A stretch of DNA of 64,000 nt from Datisca glomerata. Taxonomy: Eukaryota; Streptophyta; Magnoliopsida; Cucurbitales; Datiscaceae. Position numbers and translations under genes: made by a program. The DNA lies in NCBI GenBank assembly GCA_003255025.1, contig QANY01007249.1, positions 1-64,000 of the forward strand. The letters are read 5' to 3'. The notes beneath the pieces are model-generated. The model ran no database searches, was not told the origin of the DNA, and was given only the letters and a program-made list of their open reading frames with translations. Of the stretch, positions 24,583 to 38,021 are shown in pieces. Each line of letters starts with the position of its first letter. The first letter of the stretch is position 1.

Positions 24583-25163
24583 AAAAGTGATGACTAGTGA
24601 GGTGCTCTAGCCCACCATTCAGGATTAAACAAAAAGTGATAACCGGTGAGGTGCTCGAACACACCAGTCGAATTAAACAAAAAGTGATGACTGGTGAGGT
24701 ACGCGAGCCTACCAGTCAAGATTAAACAAAAAGTGATGACTGGTGAGGTACTCAAGCCTTCCAGTCGGTATTAAATAAAAAGTGAGGACTGGTGAGGTGT
24801 TCGAGCCCACCAGTTGAGATTAAATAAAAAATGATGACTAGTGAGGTGCGAGCCCACCAGTCGGGATTAAATAAAAATTGATGATTAGTCGGTTGCTCGA
24901 CCCCATTAGTTTGGATTAAATAAAATATGATGACTAATGAGGTGCTCTAGCCCAACAGTCAGGATTAAATAAAAAGTGATGACTGGTGAGGTGCTCGAGC
25001 CCACTAATTGAGATTAAATAAAAAGTGATGACTGGTGAGGTGGTACCCACCAGTCGGGGTTAAACAAAAGTGATGGCTGGTGAGGTGCTCGAGCCCACCA
25101 GTCAGGATTAAACAAAAAGTGATGACTGGTGAGGTGCTCGAGCCCACAAGTTGGGACGAAACA
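24583..25163 (+). repeat. Twelve ~48-bp units, each a hairpin
   Basis: Units begin AAAAAGTGATGACTGGTGAG at about 24583, 24634, 24681, 24730, 24778, 24826, 24872, 24922, 24971, 25019, 25064 and 25113. Within each unit, ACTGGTGAGG and CCCACCAGT pair around a TGCTCGAGC core, so each unit is a near-palindrome. Base changes between units often hit one arm only. Confidence 0.9.
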
Positions 25164-25715
25164 ATATGAGATATCTACCAAGCATCTCAGCTCACAAACG
25201 GGATCAATGAACTAGCTAGAGGAAAAGCCTAACTAGAAATCGACAAGGAGATGTCTGTTGAGCACCTCACCTCACAGACGAGGTCAAAGATCTAGCCAGA
25301 GTAGAAAAAGCCTGGCTAGATATCGACAAGGAGATGTCTGTCTAGTACCCCAGCTCACAGACGGGATCAATGATCTAGCCAGAGCAGGAGAATCCTAGCA
25401 AGATATCGACAATTAGATGTCTGTCGAGCACTTCAGCACGCAGACATGATCAAGGATCTAGCTAGAACAAGAAAATCCTGATTGGATATTGACAAAGTGA
25501 TATCACCGAGCACTTACGCTCGTAGACGATATTCGAGAATCTAGTTAGAGTATAAACACCTTATTAGACTTTAAACAAAGTTGTACGACAAGCACTTATG
25601 CTTGTAGATGGGATTCGAGGGTCTAGTCAGAGCAGACACGTCTGACTAGATATCAAGGAAGGATATCTACTAAGCACTATAGCTCGAAAGACAAGGATAA
25701 TGATCTAACCAATGT
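25164..25715 (+). repeat. Second tandem array, about seven units of ~80 bp
   Basis: The recurring core GATCTAGCCAGAGCAG appears at about 25211, 25291, 25371, 25451, 25531, 25618 and 25693. It alternates with GATATCGACAAGGAGATGTC and GAGCACCTCAGCTC segments. It follows the 48-bp array directly, and divergence rises to the right. Confidence 0.85.
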
Positions 25716-27075
25716 AGGAGTGCATGACTAGATGTGGGGAACTCTACCCCACCAAGAAAGGAAAATCCTTTAACCAATCACCAAAGTAAAGCGATGTCTA
25801 CTCGCATCTCGCCAGACGAGGAATACTCGTCGAGAGTAAGGACATTCAACCCCCAATATGAAGATGGTTTGCCGACCAGACTTCCCTAAGGGGAAGGAAA
25901 CTCCCTCAATAGAGGCAACCCCTTGAAAGGGATAAAGCCATTTTAAGGCCCACTTAGGCTAAGGATCATAGCAATCCCAACAACTCAAGATAACTAAAGT
26001 AAGAGCACGACACTCGACAACCAAGGAATAAAGTATAAAGGTCTCACTTAGACCAACTTAGAGCTCGGGGGGAAGTAAAAGATTCTACTTAGAACGTACA
26101 ACTTACGAGGAAGGAAAATAAAATGAAAACATAGCTATAAAAGAGCCGGAGGTAAAGGGAACTTATTCTCATTAATAAGCAGAGGACTACAAGTACATGT
26201 AAAGGTATAATTCTCCTCCTCAGTTAAGGGGGCGAATCGATATGAAGGTGGTCGTAGGATTTTCATGGCTTCCTTGAACTCGCTAGAGGACTTGAGGATT
26301 CTCGCTGCCCAGCTCTTTGGGACTCAATCTCTCAAACTTATGGAGAGAGATAGAGAAAGGATGTGAAAAATTACCTCACGGTTCAAGATGATTCCATAGG
26401 ATAAGATTATTGCCTGGCTCAGCCTCGATGTATCAAACAACTCCTAAGGCATATTGGCATAAGTTGCTGAAAAGACTGGGGAGGGGCGGCACAAAAGGAA
26501 GGAGATAGGTTATGGCTGGTAAAGGTGATTCATTACAAAGAAAAGGTCAAGATTACCAACCATATTTAGAGCCCTTGTTAAGGGTAATGTCTCCACAACC
26601 GGGGGCAGGAAGCCAACGCAGATAAAATATTCACCGAATAGGCTTGTCGACAACTGGAGAATAGCCATGAATGGAATGATGACGACTTGAAGGCATGACA
26701 TTTAAAGTACGACAAAGAGGGAAATGATAGTCATGAGAAGTAAAGAGGAACTTGAGGGAAAACCTCATGAATAGAAGATGCCCTAGAAGGGAAAGGATTA
26801 GTGTTCCTCTATGAAAAGGAACCAAGGGCAAGGATGAATATCAGAAATTTAGGTTTTCAACTATGAATAGAATGCAAGGATGAAGGAAATGAGAAGGACG
26901 ACTCCTCGACTATAGGCCTTAAAAGGGGAAACTGTTCATTTAATGGGCGTTAAAAGGAGCAACAATGGTAACCGTTGAAATTACCTCACGACCAATGAGC
27001 AACCATTTCGTGGACCAATAAGAAGATTTCAGAAGAACAAATGGTAGGAAGAAGTGACGTGTCGTATTGAGAAAT
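25716..27075 (+). other. Internal DNA of the host gypsy-type element, right part before copia 2
   Basis: Purine-rich unique sequence with no recognisable domain. The copia 2 LTR begins at 27076 after GAAAT, which nearly matches GGAAT at 40037. Confidence 0.55.
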
Positions 27076-30000
27076 TGTTGGGCATAGTACCCTCAAAATA
27101 TGTGTAAAGACATTTTATTTGGAAATTAATAAAAGCACATTTTCCTTATAATTGTATTATATTAATTATTATTGAATAATTAATATAAATATATGAAAAT
27201 TCCATATTCATTGATGAGACTATGATACTGTATATGTACGAGATGATTAAGATCATAGATAATTAATAAAATAAGCTGCAACATATTAAATTATGGAATC
27301 TCTAATGAATAGTTACTAGTACGGTTTGCTAAACATTTTGAATGCATGTGATCTAGATCGCTGATGTGGATAGACATCTTAGAGAAACTAGTTTATATAA
27401 TTAGATTATATAGGGCAGGACCAATGTGAATCAATATCTTTATTAACATACCATTTATCATAAAAATTTAATACACACTAATTAGATGATCATATATAGA
27501 TGAGTCTAAATCATGAGTAGTCATGAACTTCTATACATGTCTAGTAGATCTTTTGATTCACTCGTTAATGTTTTTTTTGTAAAATAGACTAGCGACTTTT
27601 ATTTTGAAGATTCAGTGACATGAATGGCTGAGAACATGATTTTACAATATTTAGAATCCAAGCTTTCCTAACGGATCGTATATTGGTTCCCTTAAATGTT
27701 AATTTTGGAACTAAATGGTTGTTGAGCTCAAGTTTATAATACGATTATAAATTGACTGTTCACTAGTGAATTAATGGTACTTAAGGATCAAGAGGTAATT
27801 AAAAGGGTGAAATGGTAATTTTGACCAACTCTAATTTACGAAGCAATAATTGGAGGACAGAACTACATGAATTGATTATATTAATGAACTACACGAGATT
27901 ACTGTGTAAATATATTCTGTAATTACTAAGAGTGCAATTCGATATTTATAGTGAAGTAATAATAGAATTAATAAATAAGATTATTTAATTAAAAATTTTA
28001 ATTAATAATCTAGTTTATTGGAGCTAATAATTATATGTCCATGTTCCCTGCGCCACCTCTGTACTACACAATCTAGGGTGTGAATGTTTCAGGACATAAA
28101 AGAATGACAAGCTTGTAAAAGGAATTAAATTCCTAGGTCAAGTATATAATTATAAGATAATTATGTGAAATTAATTAAGAACTAATTAATTAAATTATTT
28201 ATTATAATTTTCAGAAATTGTAATTAAATAATTATATCGATTGTTTTCGTATTAATCGATAAGTTAGACAATATACATTCGAATTAATATCTTTATTAAC
28301 ATACCATTTATCATAAAGATTTAATACACACCAATTAAATTATCATATATAGATGAGTCTAAATCATGAGTAGTCATGAACTTCTATACATGTCTAGTAG
28401 ATCTTTTGATTCACTCGTTAATATTTTTTTTTGTAAAACAGACTAGTGACTTTTGTTTTGGAGATTCAGTGACATGAATGGCTGAGAACATGATTTTACA
28501 ATATTTAGAATCCAAACTTTCCTAACGGATCGTATATTGGTTCCCTTAAGTGTTAATTTTGGAACTAAATGGTTGTTGAGCTCAAGTTTATAATACGATT
28601 ATAAATTGACTGTTCACTAGTGAATTAATGGTACTTAAGTAGCAAGAGGTAATTAAAAGGGTAAAATGGTAATTTTGACCAACTCTAATTTACAAAATAA
28701 TAATTGGAGGACAGAACTACATGAATTAATTATATTAATGGACTGCACGAGATTACTCTGTAAATATATTCTGTAATTACTAATAGTGCAATTTCATATT
28801 TATAGTGAAGTAATAATATAATTAATAAATAAGATTAGTTAATTAAAATTTTACTTAATAATCTAGGTTATTGGAGCTAATAATTATGTGTCCATGTTCC
28901 CTGCGCCACCTCTGTACAACACAATCTAGGGTGTGAATGTTTCAGGACATAAGAAAATGACAAGCTTGTAAAAGGAATTAAATTCCTAGGTCAAGTATAT
29001 AATTATAAGATAATTTATGTGAAATTAATTAAGAACTAATCAATTAAATTATTTATTATAATTTTCAGAAATTATAATTAAATAATTATATCGATTGTTT
29101 TCGTATTAATCGATAAGTTAGACAATATACATTCGAATTAATATCTTTATTAACATACCATTTATCATAAAGATTTAATACACACCAATTAAATGATCAT
29201 ATATAGATGAGTCTAAATCATGAGTAGTCATGAACTTCTATACATGTCTAGTAGATCTTTTGATTCACTCGTTAATATTTTTTTTTGTAAAACAGACTAG
29301 TGACTTTTGTTTTGGAGATTCAGTGACATGAATGGCTGAGAACATGATTTTACAATATTTAGAATCCAAACTTTCCTAACGGATCGTATATTGGTTCCTT
29401 TAAGTGTTAATTTTGGAACTAAATAGTTGTTGAGCTCAAGTTTATAATACGATTATAAATTGACTGTTCACTAGTGAATTAATGGTACTTAAGGAGCAAG
29501 ATGTAATTAAAAGGGTAAAATGGTAATTTTGACCAACTCTAATTTACGAAACAATAATTGGAGGACAGAACTACATGAATTAATTATATTAATGGACTAC
29601 ACGAGATTACTCTGTAAATATATTCTGTAATTACTAATAGTGCAATTTCATATTTATAGTGAATTAATAATAGAATTAATAAATAAGATTATTTAATTAA
29701 AATTTTACTTAATAATCTAGGTTATTGGAGCTAATAATTATGTGTCCATGTTCCCTGTGCCACCTCTGTACTACACAATCTAGGGTGTGAATGTTTCAGG
29801 ACATAAGAAAATGACAAGCTTGTAAAAGGAATTAAATTCCTAGGTCAAGTATATAATTACAAGATAATTATGTGAAATTAATTAAGAATTAATTAATTAA
29901 ATTATTTATTATAATTTTCAGAAATTGTAATTAAATAATTATATCGATTGTTTTCGTATTAATCGATAAGTTAGACAATATACATTCGAATTAATATCTT

Positions 30001-32404
30001 TATTAACATATCATTTATCATAAAGATTTAATACACACCAATTAAATGATCATATATAGATGAGTCTAAATCATGAGTAGTCATGAACTTCTATACATGT
30101 CTAGTAGATCTTTTGATTCACTCGTTAATTTTTTTTTTGTAAAATAGACTAGTGACTTTTGTTTTGGAGATTCATTGACATGAATGGCTGAGAACATGAT
30201 TTTACAATATTTAGAATCCAAGCTTTCCTAACGAATCGTATATTGGTTACATTAAGTGTTAATTTTGGAACTAAATGGTTGTTGAGGTCAAGTTTATAAT
30301 ACGATTATAAATTGACTGTTCACTAGTGAATTAATGGTACTTAAGGAGCAAGAGATAATTAAAAGGGTAAAATGGTAATTTTGACCAGCTCTAATTTACG
30401 AAGAAATAATTGGAGGACAGAACTACATGAATTGATTATATTAATGGACTGCACGAGATTACTCTGTAAATATATTCTGTAATTACTAAGAGTGCAATTC
30501 CATATTTATAGTGAAGTAATAATAGAATTAATAAATAAGATTATTTAATTAAAAATTTTAATTAATAATCTAGTTTATTGGAACTAATAATTATGTGTCC
30601 ATGTTCCATGTGCCACATCTGTACTATACAATCTAGGGTGTGAATGTTTCAGGACATAAGAAAATGACAAGCTTGTAAAATGAATTAAATTCCTAGGTCA
30701 ATTATATAATTATAAGATAATTATGTGAAATTAATTAAGAACTAATTAATTAAATTATTTATTATAATTTTCAGAAATTGTAATTAAATAATTAGATCGA
30801 TTGTTTTCGTATTAATCGATAAGCTAGACAATATACATTCGAATTAATATCTTTATTAACATACCATTTATCATAAAGATTTAATACACACCAATTAGAT
30901 GATCATATATAGATGAGTCTAAATCATGAGTAGTCATGAACTTCTATACATGTGTAGTAGATCTTTTGATTCACTCGTTAATGTTTTTTTTGTAAAACAG
31001 ACTAGTGACTTTTGTTTTGGAGATTCAGTGACATGAATGGCTGAGAACATGATTTTACAATATTTAGAATCCAAGCTTTCCTAACGGATCGTATATTGGT
31101 TACCTTAAGTGTTAATTTTGGAACTAAATGATTGTTGAGCTCAAGTTTATAATACGATTATAAATTGACTGTTCATTAGTGAATTAATGGTACTTAAGGA
31201 TCAAGAGGTAATTAAAAGGGTAACATGGTAATTTTGAACAACTCTAATTTACGAAGCAATAATTGGAGGACAGAACTACATGAATTGATTATATTAATGG
31301 ACTACACGAGATTACTCTGTAAATATATTCTGTAATTACTAAGAGTGCAATTCCATATTTATAGTGAAGTAATAATAGAATTAATAAATAAGATTATTTA
31401 ATTAAAATTTTTAATTAATAATCTAGTTTATTGGAGCTAATAATTATGTGTCCATGTTCCATGTGCCACATCTGTACTATACAATCTAGGGTGTGAATGT
31501 TTCAGGACATAAGAAAATGACAAGCTTGTAAAAGGAATTAAATTCCTAGGTCAAGTATATAATTATAAGATAATTATGTGAAATTAATTACGAATTAATT
31601 AATTAATTATTTATTATAATTTTTATAAATTGTAATTAAATAATTATATCGATTATTTTTGTATTAATCGATAAGTTAGACAATATACTTTATTTATGAA
31701 ATTAAATAATATTAAATGAATATATGATAATAATTTGAATTTGAATTAACTAATCTATTATTATTGAACTAACAAATAAGTTAGTTGATAGGTGTGATCA
31801 GATAAGTTAATTTTGAATTAACTGATATTTAGATATTTATTTGATCAAAATATATAATAAATTCAAAAAATTTGCCACGTGGCATGTCGAACTGCCACAT
31901 GCCAATGACTGTATTTTAAATCAGGGATTGGCACGCGACACTACAGTAGCACGCGACACACTATAGTGCCACATTAATTGTTAATCAATGGCTCTACAAA
32001 TTCTTCAATTTTCTCATAGAGTTCTGTCTCAAAAAGTCCTCCAAATCTCTAGATCTCATGTGTTGAGTACATCTAAAAATAGAAAAGTGTTTTTGAATTA
32101 TTCTACATACTTTCACACGTCCTATTGTGTTCGAAGATTGGTTCGAAAGATCTTGGTGTGGATCTCACAGTCCGTTATTCGTGGAATCTCAAATTCATTG
32201 TTAGCGAGAATGCTTGATAGACTACAAGAGGTATAATTCATTTATTCATATGTCTACGATTTAATGTATAGATATATAATGGATCCGATGAGAAAATATT
32301 ATTTTTCATTAAAAAACATTTTTGGAACATGTGGCGTCGTAATTGATTTTTCAATCAATAAATTTTTTTAAACCCCCTGCTGCGCTCGAGCCGTGATTCC
32401 AACA
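27076..32404 (+). repeat. 5' LTR of copia 2, 5.3 kb, internally amplified
   Basis: It shares its start, end and single-copy flanks with 38022-40036 but contains five copies of an 853-bp block where the 3' LTR has one. The terminal part after 31690 (ATTAAATAATATTAAATGAA onward) matches the 3' LTR from about 39190. Confidence 0.9.
27433..31690 (+). repeat. Five tandem copies of an 853-bp block inside an LTR
   Basis: AATATCTTTATTAACATA starts at 27433, 28286, 29140, 29993 and 30846, a period of 853, 854, 853 and 853. Copies share landmarks such as CCTAACGGATCGTATATTGG and GGACAGAACTACATGAATT with few differences. Inner junctions read GACAATATAC|ATTCGAATTAATATC, a joint absent from the single-copy 3' LTR. 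No long open frame is conserved. Confidence 0.95.
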
Positions 32405-32420
32405 ATTAGTATCAGAGTGG
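32405..32420 (+). other. tRNA-iMet primer-binding site of copia 2
   Basis: ATTAGTATCAGAGTGG directly follows the 5' LTR end and is a slightly mutated initiator-Met primer site. Confidence 0.85.
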
Positions 32421-34322
32421 TATTTATATATGTAAACATTAAATATTGTGTGGTATTCTTGCATTATTCAATATATATGTTGTTATATATGAATGAATGG
32501 ATGATTAATGATGAATCGTTAACTGTATGGTTACTTTAGGGCTTAGGCTTTGTTCTTATGTTTTCTTTAGATCTTGTATAAGCCGTTTGGGGTATAAGAA
32601 TTTTTGTAATTATATTTTGAATATTTTGTTGTAAAATTTCATATGCAATAAGACGAAGAACACATGAGACGAACAAAGAGAAGAAAAAGGAGAAGGAGCT
32701 CCGTTATAGAGATCTGGCGCCGGTAATTTCGGCAGCAGAATCACCGCCGGGAAAAATGGCAGCAGTAACGTCGGTAGTTGAACTACTGGCGGTGGTCGGG
32801 CAACCGGCGGCGGTAGTGGGAGTGTCCCGCTACCACTACTAGCGCCAATCCCTATGATTGTCAGGGTACTATTCACAGATACACTGATATCATGTTGTCA
32901 TATCCCTGTGATGTTTCGCAAAAACTATAATCCTATCTTTTATCTTTTAATTTTAAAAATAATGTAATTTTAAAAATTAGTTGTTGATTTTAATTTTTAA
33001 GAATTAAAATGAATTAATTGATTGAGTTTGACCCAAGTTTAATGAGCCATCAAATTATTTTTGACTAATCAAATTCAATTAATTTTAAAAGGATAATTAA
33101 TGAGATTATTTAATTAGGAAAATAGTTTATCCTAATTAAAAAGTTTTTTTATCAAAACTTGAAGAGTATGAAGATGAACCTCTAATGGAGAATGAACAAT
33201 TTTTTAAAATATGTATTCTTGAAGTCCACTCTGTAATTAGTTTTTTCAAAGGTTATAAGTTTAGAAATACCTAATAGGCACTTGGTTCATCATTTGTTTA
33301 TTTATTTGTTTAAATAAATGCTTATAGGTTTGATTAGTAACATGATCATGGTTTAGTCGATGACATACCATACATGAAATCTCACACAGTTTTATTTAAT
33401 TATGTATTTTATTAGTAGAAACATGATTTATTACGATTGTCCTAATGTAAACTATTAGGACTGTTTTGTGAAATCTTGCATGTAAACTATTAAGTTTTGA
33501 TTAGTGAATCTTGGTAATCACACCACTCTAATGACATGTGTTTAGTTAGGCCTTTAGGATATCGACTTTAATTAAAAGTATTTTATTAAAGTTAGATAGA
33601 TATTATTAATTAGTTATTTTAAGTTTACCTAAGTTAGTCTTAGGCTCTTTAGAATGATAAATGAACTTAGGCTAATTAGATTGGATTAATAGTTTATTTT
33701 ACATTCATAGGGTTATTGTAACTAGTAATTAATTGATTAGTTAAATAGAAACACATTAATTACAAAATAGCGAGTGAGAGAAGGTTGACATGTCAATATA
33801 ACTTATGGTCTTCATTATTAGTACAACAACATGAGATATGATGAGGGTCTAGAGACGGCTTTGTTTTCACCTAACGAAGGTTTGGAACTGTATCAATATC
33901 AAGATTGACTTCTTTAGAAGATAGGACTAAGTGATGTACTTTAAACTTGACCAACTCTAAGACGACATTTTCTAAATTAAGTCATGGATTCTGAAATAAT
34001 GGGTTACACTCACAAAGTCACTATTAAGATTTTAGTGGATAATTGTGACTTGACCAAATAAACGGTATCTTATTATTAAAAAAAATGTGAGATATTTTAA
34101 GTTTTAATTAATAAGAATAAAATATCTCATAGACAGTTTAAAATTAATATAACTGACCCTAAGGTGGCACATTAATATTAGTATTTCTTATCATCGATTA
34201 GTAATTGTAAAGTTTATGTGTTTGATATGTTACATTCATGAATCTCCTTTACATTCCAAATTTTTTATATTTATTTCAATTATATTGAATGATGTATATT
34301 TTATTTCTTTTTCGTTATTATT

Positions 34323-37300
34323 ATGTCTAGCATGGACAACCATATTACCGATTTACTTGCACTAACAAAATTTAATGGTGATAATTTCATAAGATGGAAA
34401 TCGAATTTGAATTTGATGCTCATATGTGAGAAACATATATTTGTTCTTACTGAGGAATGTCCAGAGGAGTCTGCTGCCAATACCCCCAAAAACATTAAGG
34501 ACAAATTTGATGCTTGGATTCAGTCTAACAACAAAGCTCTACATGCTTCTGAGCATGAATGATATTCTCAGAACAAAGCATGAAAGCATGAAAACTGCTT
34601 ATAAGATTATGGAATCCCTACGTGCGATATTTGGGTAGCAATCTGATCAAAGTTGTCATGAAACTACTAGGAGCTACATGACTACTAAGATGAAGAAATG
34701 TACTTCTGTGCGAGAACATGTTTTGAATATGATCAACATAATGCATAAGGCAGAAGTCATGGGGTTACCATTGATGAGCGAACTTAAGACAACATTATAC
34801 TTGAATCGCTCACACATGCTTTTTCTACATTCACTACCAACTATGTTATGAACAAGTTACAATTCAACATGACCCAGTTGTTTAATGAACTGCAAACTTT
34901 TGAGTCACTCATCAAGAGTGTGACCAAAGAGGGCGAGACAAATGTTGCTGAGCAAAAGCCTTCTTCCACTGTTGTTAATGGTAACAAAAAGAAGAAGAAC
35001 AATGGTAAGGGCGAGAGTAAAGATAAGAAAGGAAAGAAAGCCAAGACATCACTCAAGCCCAAGAAGAACAAGACTGACAATAAACCCAAGGGAAAATGTT
35101 TCTATTATGGGGTTGAAGGTCACTGGAAGAGAAACTGTAACAAGTATCTCTGTGAGCTGAAAAAGAAAGGTAAATATGATTTACTTGTACTTGAAGCTAG
35201 TTTAGTAGAATATGATTTGTCATCCTGGATTATAGATTTAAGAGCCACTAACCATGTATATTCTTCTTTATAGATGCTTGATTCATCAAGGAAGCTTGCT
35301 GATGGCGAGGTGATAATGAGAGGTGCGCTCTTATCAGCGAAAGCATTAGGGACAACCCGTTTGAGGTTTGGAAATAATTACCTTGTTTTGAACAATGCTT
35401 ATTTTATTCATGGATTCTCTAGAAATTTGATTTCTTTATCCTTGTTGCATGACCAAATTTTTTATATTGCTTATAATAATAATATGTTTATTATTTCTAA
35501 GAATGGATTCGATGTTTGTCATACAAAAGTTTCAAACATAGTGTATATGCTTAAACTAACTGAACGGGCATTAAATAATTCAGAATTATTTAAAGTAATA
35601 AATCCAAAAGGTAACAGATGACAAAAGGTTTCTCAAGAAGATGATATGAATCTATGGCATCTTAGGTTGAGATATATTAATCTAGACAGAATAAACCGAT
35701 TAACAAAGCATGACGCTTTGAGAGAATTAAAAGTTGGAACTCTTCCAGTTTGTGAATCTTGCTAGAGGGTAAAATGACCAATAGACATGTCTCTGGAAAG
35801 GGCCAAAGAGCTAAAGAACCACTCGAGCTAGTATATAGTGATGTATGTAGACCAAGCAATGTGTAAGCTAGAGGTGGGTACAAGTATTTCGTCACTTTTA
35901 TTGGCGACTATTCTAGATACGGTTATACTTATCTAATGCACAGAAAGTCTGAAACTTTTGTCAAGTTTAAAGACTTCAAAGCTGAAACTGAAAAGTAATT
36001 AGGTAAATTTTTTAAAACACTTCGATCAGATCGATGTGGTGAACACTTGGATTAGAATTCAAGGAGTACCTGCTGGAGTATGACATTTTATCTCAACTCA
36101 CAGCACCTGGAACGCGACACCAAAATGGTGTTTCAAAGAGGAGAAACTGAACCTTATTGGATATGGTTAGGTTGATGTTAACATACTCATTACTACCACG
36201 CATATTCTGGGGATATGCACTTGAAATGATAACTTACATTTTGAATGTAGCTCCTTCTAAGTCTGTAAGCAAGACACATTTAGAGTTATGGAATGGCTTC
36301 AAACCTAGTTTACGTTATTTTCGTATATAGGGGTGTCTAGCTAACGTTCTTAGACCTAAAATTAAAAAGTTAGACTCAAGGTCTGAAGTGTGTATATTTG
36401 TTGGCTATGCACCAGAAATAAGAGGTGAATACTTTTATAATCACAAGGATAAAAAAGGTATTTGTATCGACAATTGCTAATTTCCCCGAACACGACTATA
36501 TGATAAATTACAAATCTCAGAGCAAAATATTTCTCGAAGAACTAGTATCTGATGAGATCAGACCGTCTCCATCGTTAACTGATAAATGACAAACCATAGA
36601 AACCACCATTTCTGTTTATGAAACCCCGATGCAACATCATGGTGGGAGAGTTGTAAGACAATCTATTCACTATGAACTTGAGGCATATGTACTAGTGTCA
36701 GACACTGATAAGGACAATCTATTAACCTTTAATGATGCACTGGATGATCCTGAAAAGGAGGAATGACAAGATGCCATGAACTAAGAAATAGAATTGATGT
36801 ATTCAAATTTTATATGAGAACTTATAGATCCACCTGAAGAAGTCAGGCCCATTGGATGTAAATGGATTTTCAAGGAGAAAAGTGATACATATGGGAAAGT
36901 AGAGACTTTCAAAGCACAGCTGGTAGCCAAAAGCTATTCTCAAAGGGAATGAGTCGATTACGAAGAGACATTCTCTCCCGTTGCCATGCTAAAATCCATT
37001 CACATTCTTTTATCCATAGTCACTAGTTTAGACTATGAAATATGAACAGTGGATGTCAAGACAGCCTTTCTCAATTGCTCTATTGAAGAAAATATTTATA
37101 TGATACAACCAGAAGAGTTCATGAAAAATGGGCAAGATAAAAAAGATGCAAGTTGCTTAAATTCATTTATGGATTAAAGCAAGCATCAAGATCTTGGAAT
37201 CTTACTTTTGATGAGATTATTAAATCATATGGCTTTGAACAAAATTTTGACGAAACTTGTGTTTATAAATATAGCAAAGATAAGAAAGTGGTTTTCTTAG

Positions 37301-37960
37301 TTCTTTATGTAGATGATACTCTACTAATTGAGAATGATGTAAAAACTTAATCAAAGGTAAAGAAATGGTTAGCTGGGAAATTCTCAATGATAGATTTTGG
37401 GAGATGCGAGTTATGTTCTAGGCATCCAAATCCTAAAGGATAGGAAGAACAAGCTATTGCACTTTCTCAGGCATCTTATGTTAATAAGGTGCTGGAAAAG
37501 ATTCTCATTAGAAAATTCCAAGAAAGGTCAATTTCTGATGAGACATGGAATTCTCCTTTCCAAGGAGCAGTGTCCTAAGATACCTCAAGAGGAAGAGGAT
37601 ATGAGAAAGGTTCTTTATACTTCAGCGGTCGGAAGTCTCATGTATGTCATGTTGTGCATGAGACCTGACATCTGTTATGCAATAGGAATTGTCAGTCATT
37701 ATCAATCAAATCCTAGTTTTGAACACTGGATTGCGTTAAAGAACATTCTCAAGTATATCCGGATAACGAGAAATTATATGCTTGTTTATTTAGGTGGAGA
37801 CCTGAATCTCACTGGATATATTGATTATGGATCAGATAAGGGTAGTTGAAAGTCGACGTCTAGATCGTACACCAAGAAGATATGACTATTATGAAGATAA
37901 CGTTAGATAATAATCTGGCTGATCCTTTTACCGAGACACTTCCTGCGAAATCATTTGAGG
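34323..37960 (+). pseudogene. Broken gag-pol of copia 2
   Basis: Gag starts at 34323 (MSSMDNHITDLLALTKFNGD) and breaks near 34560. A second frame, 34848-35273, carries a Lys-rich linker, a zinc knuckle CFYYGVEGHWKRNC (second Cys changed to Tyr) and a protease remnant IIDLRATNH, where Asp-Ser-Gly is expected. The pre-integrase block is near 35650. Integrase fragments run over 35790-36470, and RT over about 36820-37440 with YVDD at 37306-37317. RNase H (GSLMYVMLCMRPDICYAIG) starts near 37620. Its middle, including the DSTKEAEY-type block present in copia 1, is missing after about 37865, and the tail resumes at LDNNLADPFTETLP. Stops and frameshifts are numerous. Gag and domain layout resemble copia 1, so the two are probably related lineages. 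Confidence 0.9.
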
Positions 37961-38021
37961 GTCATGTATGAAATATATGGTTGAGAGTGATACCACATTT
38001 TCTTTAGGGCAAGTGGGAGAT

